Source of the DNA: Polaribacter sp. KT25b
GTDB taxonomy: Bacteria > Bacteroidota > Bacteroidia > Flavobacteriales > Flavobacteriaceae
Reading direction: 5' to 3'
DNA length: 64,000 bases
Assembly: GCF_900105145.1 (NCBI RefSeq)
Contig: NZ_LT629752.1
Coordinates: forward strand, 1,398,001 to 1,462,000
Shown: positions 63,596 through 64,000 of the stretch, piece by piece
Position numbering within the stretch: position 1 is the stretch's first letter
Layout of the letters: the number at the start of each line of letters is the position of its first letter
Made by a program: the position numbers and the translations under genes
Notes under the pieces: generated by a model
The model's database searches: none
The model's input: only the letters and a program-made list of their open reading frames with translations
Told to the model about the DNA's origin: nothing

Positions 63596-64000
63596 TTATT
63601 TTAAATAAGTATTAATAATTTCTGATATTTTTTTTGCTTTCGTCATAATCATAGCATGATCTCCACCTATAATTTGCTCACAATTATGTATATATTTAAT
63701 AGGAAAAACTTTGTCTTTTGTTCCATGAATATGTAAAATATTCTTAGTTGGTATTTCTTGTTGCCAATTTAAAACATTGTAAATAGACCATTGTAAATAT
63801 GTTTTATCTTTAACTGTTAAGTATCTTTTATAATTAGCGGCTTTTTTCTTGAGTTTTTTACCAATAAAAAATTTACTGTATTTCTCGAAATTGGTAATTA
63901 TATTTGTAGGAAAAAGTTTATAAAGATTACTTAAATTTGCAAATTTAAATTTTTTAGGAAATTCATTTTTAGATTTTACACTAGAAATAATAATTATTTT
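63596..64000 (-). CDS. alpha/beta hydrolase, N-terminal part missing
   Basis: The minus strand stops with TAA at 63596-63598, and reading upstream gives an open frame to the window edge. The visible 134 residues contain the acid-bearing segment NILHIHGTKDKVFPIKY and the catalytic His in IIGGDHAMIMTKAKKIS. These are the last two parts of an alpha/beta hydrolase triad; the nucleophile would be outside the window. The start is not visible. The substrate is unknown. Confidence 0.8.
   Translation of the reverse strand, partial: KIIIISSVKSKNEFPKKFKFANLSNLYKLFPTNIITNFEKYSKFFIGKKLKKKAANYKRYLTVKDKTYLQWSIYNVLNWQQEIPTKNILHIHGTKDKVFPIKYIHNCEQIIGGDHAMIMTKAKKISEIINTYLK

Overview
The window is about 30% GC with short intergenic gaps. 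It carries SusC/SusD outer-membrane pairs, lipoproteins with a Cys-ending signal, type IX secretion (T9SS) C-terminal tails, TAnnTTTG -7 promoter elements and no clear Shine-Dalgarno sites. This points to a marine member of the Flavobacteriaceae (Bacteroidota), plausibly Polaribacter-like. The genus is inferred from gene content only.

Layout. 1-2414 (minus): an SPFH/band-7 protein, a 52-residue DUF4177 protein, a two-helix membrane protein and an alpha/beta hydrolase cut by the window edge. 2539-4574 (plus): a secreted S1/P1 nuclease and two exported thioredoxin-fold proteins. 4783-30673 (plus): a beta-glucan (laminarin-type) polysaccharide utilization locus (PUL). 30758-36695 (minus): an envelope operon of DUF4369 lipoprotein, DUF819 membrane protein, DUF2490 protein and a large BNR/VPS10-like propeller protein. 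36838-41078 (plus): a HerA-like ATPase, two unknown proteins, a cupin and an AI-2E-family permease. 41357-48615 (minus): folD, a GT-C glycosyltransferase, ffh, two paralogous four-helix mini membrane proteins, a frameshifted DinB gene, a YfcC permease and msrB. 48885-51078 (plus): an M48 peptidase and a UMF1-type MFS protein. 51134-56947 (minus): a His-rich TonB receptor, a small His-rich protein, TerC, a lipoprotein, purB and a helical-repeat protein. 56988-62636 (plus): a MORN-like protein, mnmA, a T9SS subtilase, a nitronate monooxygenase-like protein, duplicated cold-shock genes and ywbE. 62637-64000 (minus): an MltD-like transglycosylase and a partial hydrolase.

How the PUL works (inference from families). 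Surface SusD, the PKD/CBM lipoprotein and the T9SS-exported repeat protein bind the glucan. Lipoprotein GH16 cuts it and SusC imports oligomers. GH17, GH30 and GH3 lipoproteins plus a clan GH-A lipoprotein trim and debranch them. The GPH-type permease moves short oligosaccharides into the cytoplasm, where a GH149-like phosphorylase and a leaderless GH17 act. A SusR-like membrane sensor with a LuxR-type HTH sits upstream.

The most interesting result is an 11-bp-period direct repeat, CCnAnACA-WTA-CCnAnACA. It occurs in the three promoter gaps of the PUL (regulator, susC and the T9SS binding protein) and is a candidate operator for that regulator. A second shared element lies 51-52 bp upstream of the predicted -7 boxes at two of these promoters. 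Other notable points are exact 480-bp internal gene repeats, a COX1-helix-like mini-protein pair with a homology-supported TTG start, a one-base frameshift in DinB, and a duplicated csp cassette including promoter and terminator. No rRNA, tRNA, CRISPR array, insertion sequence or prophage was seen.
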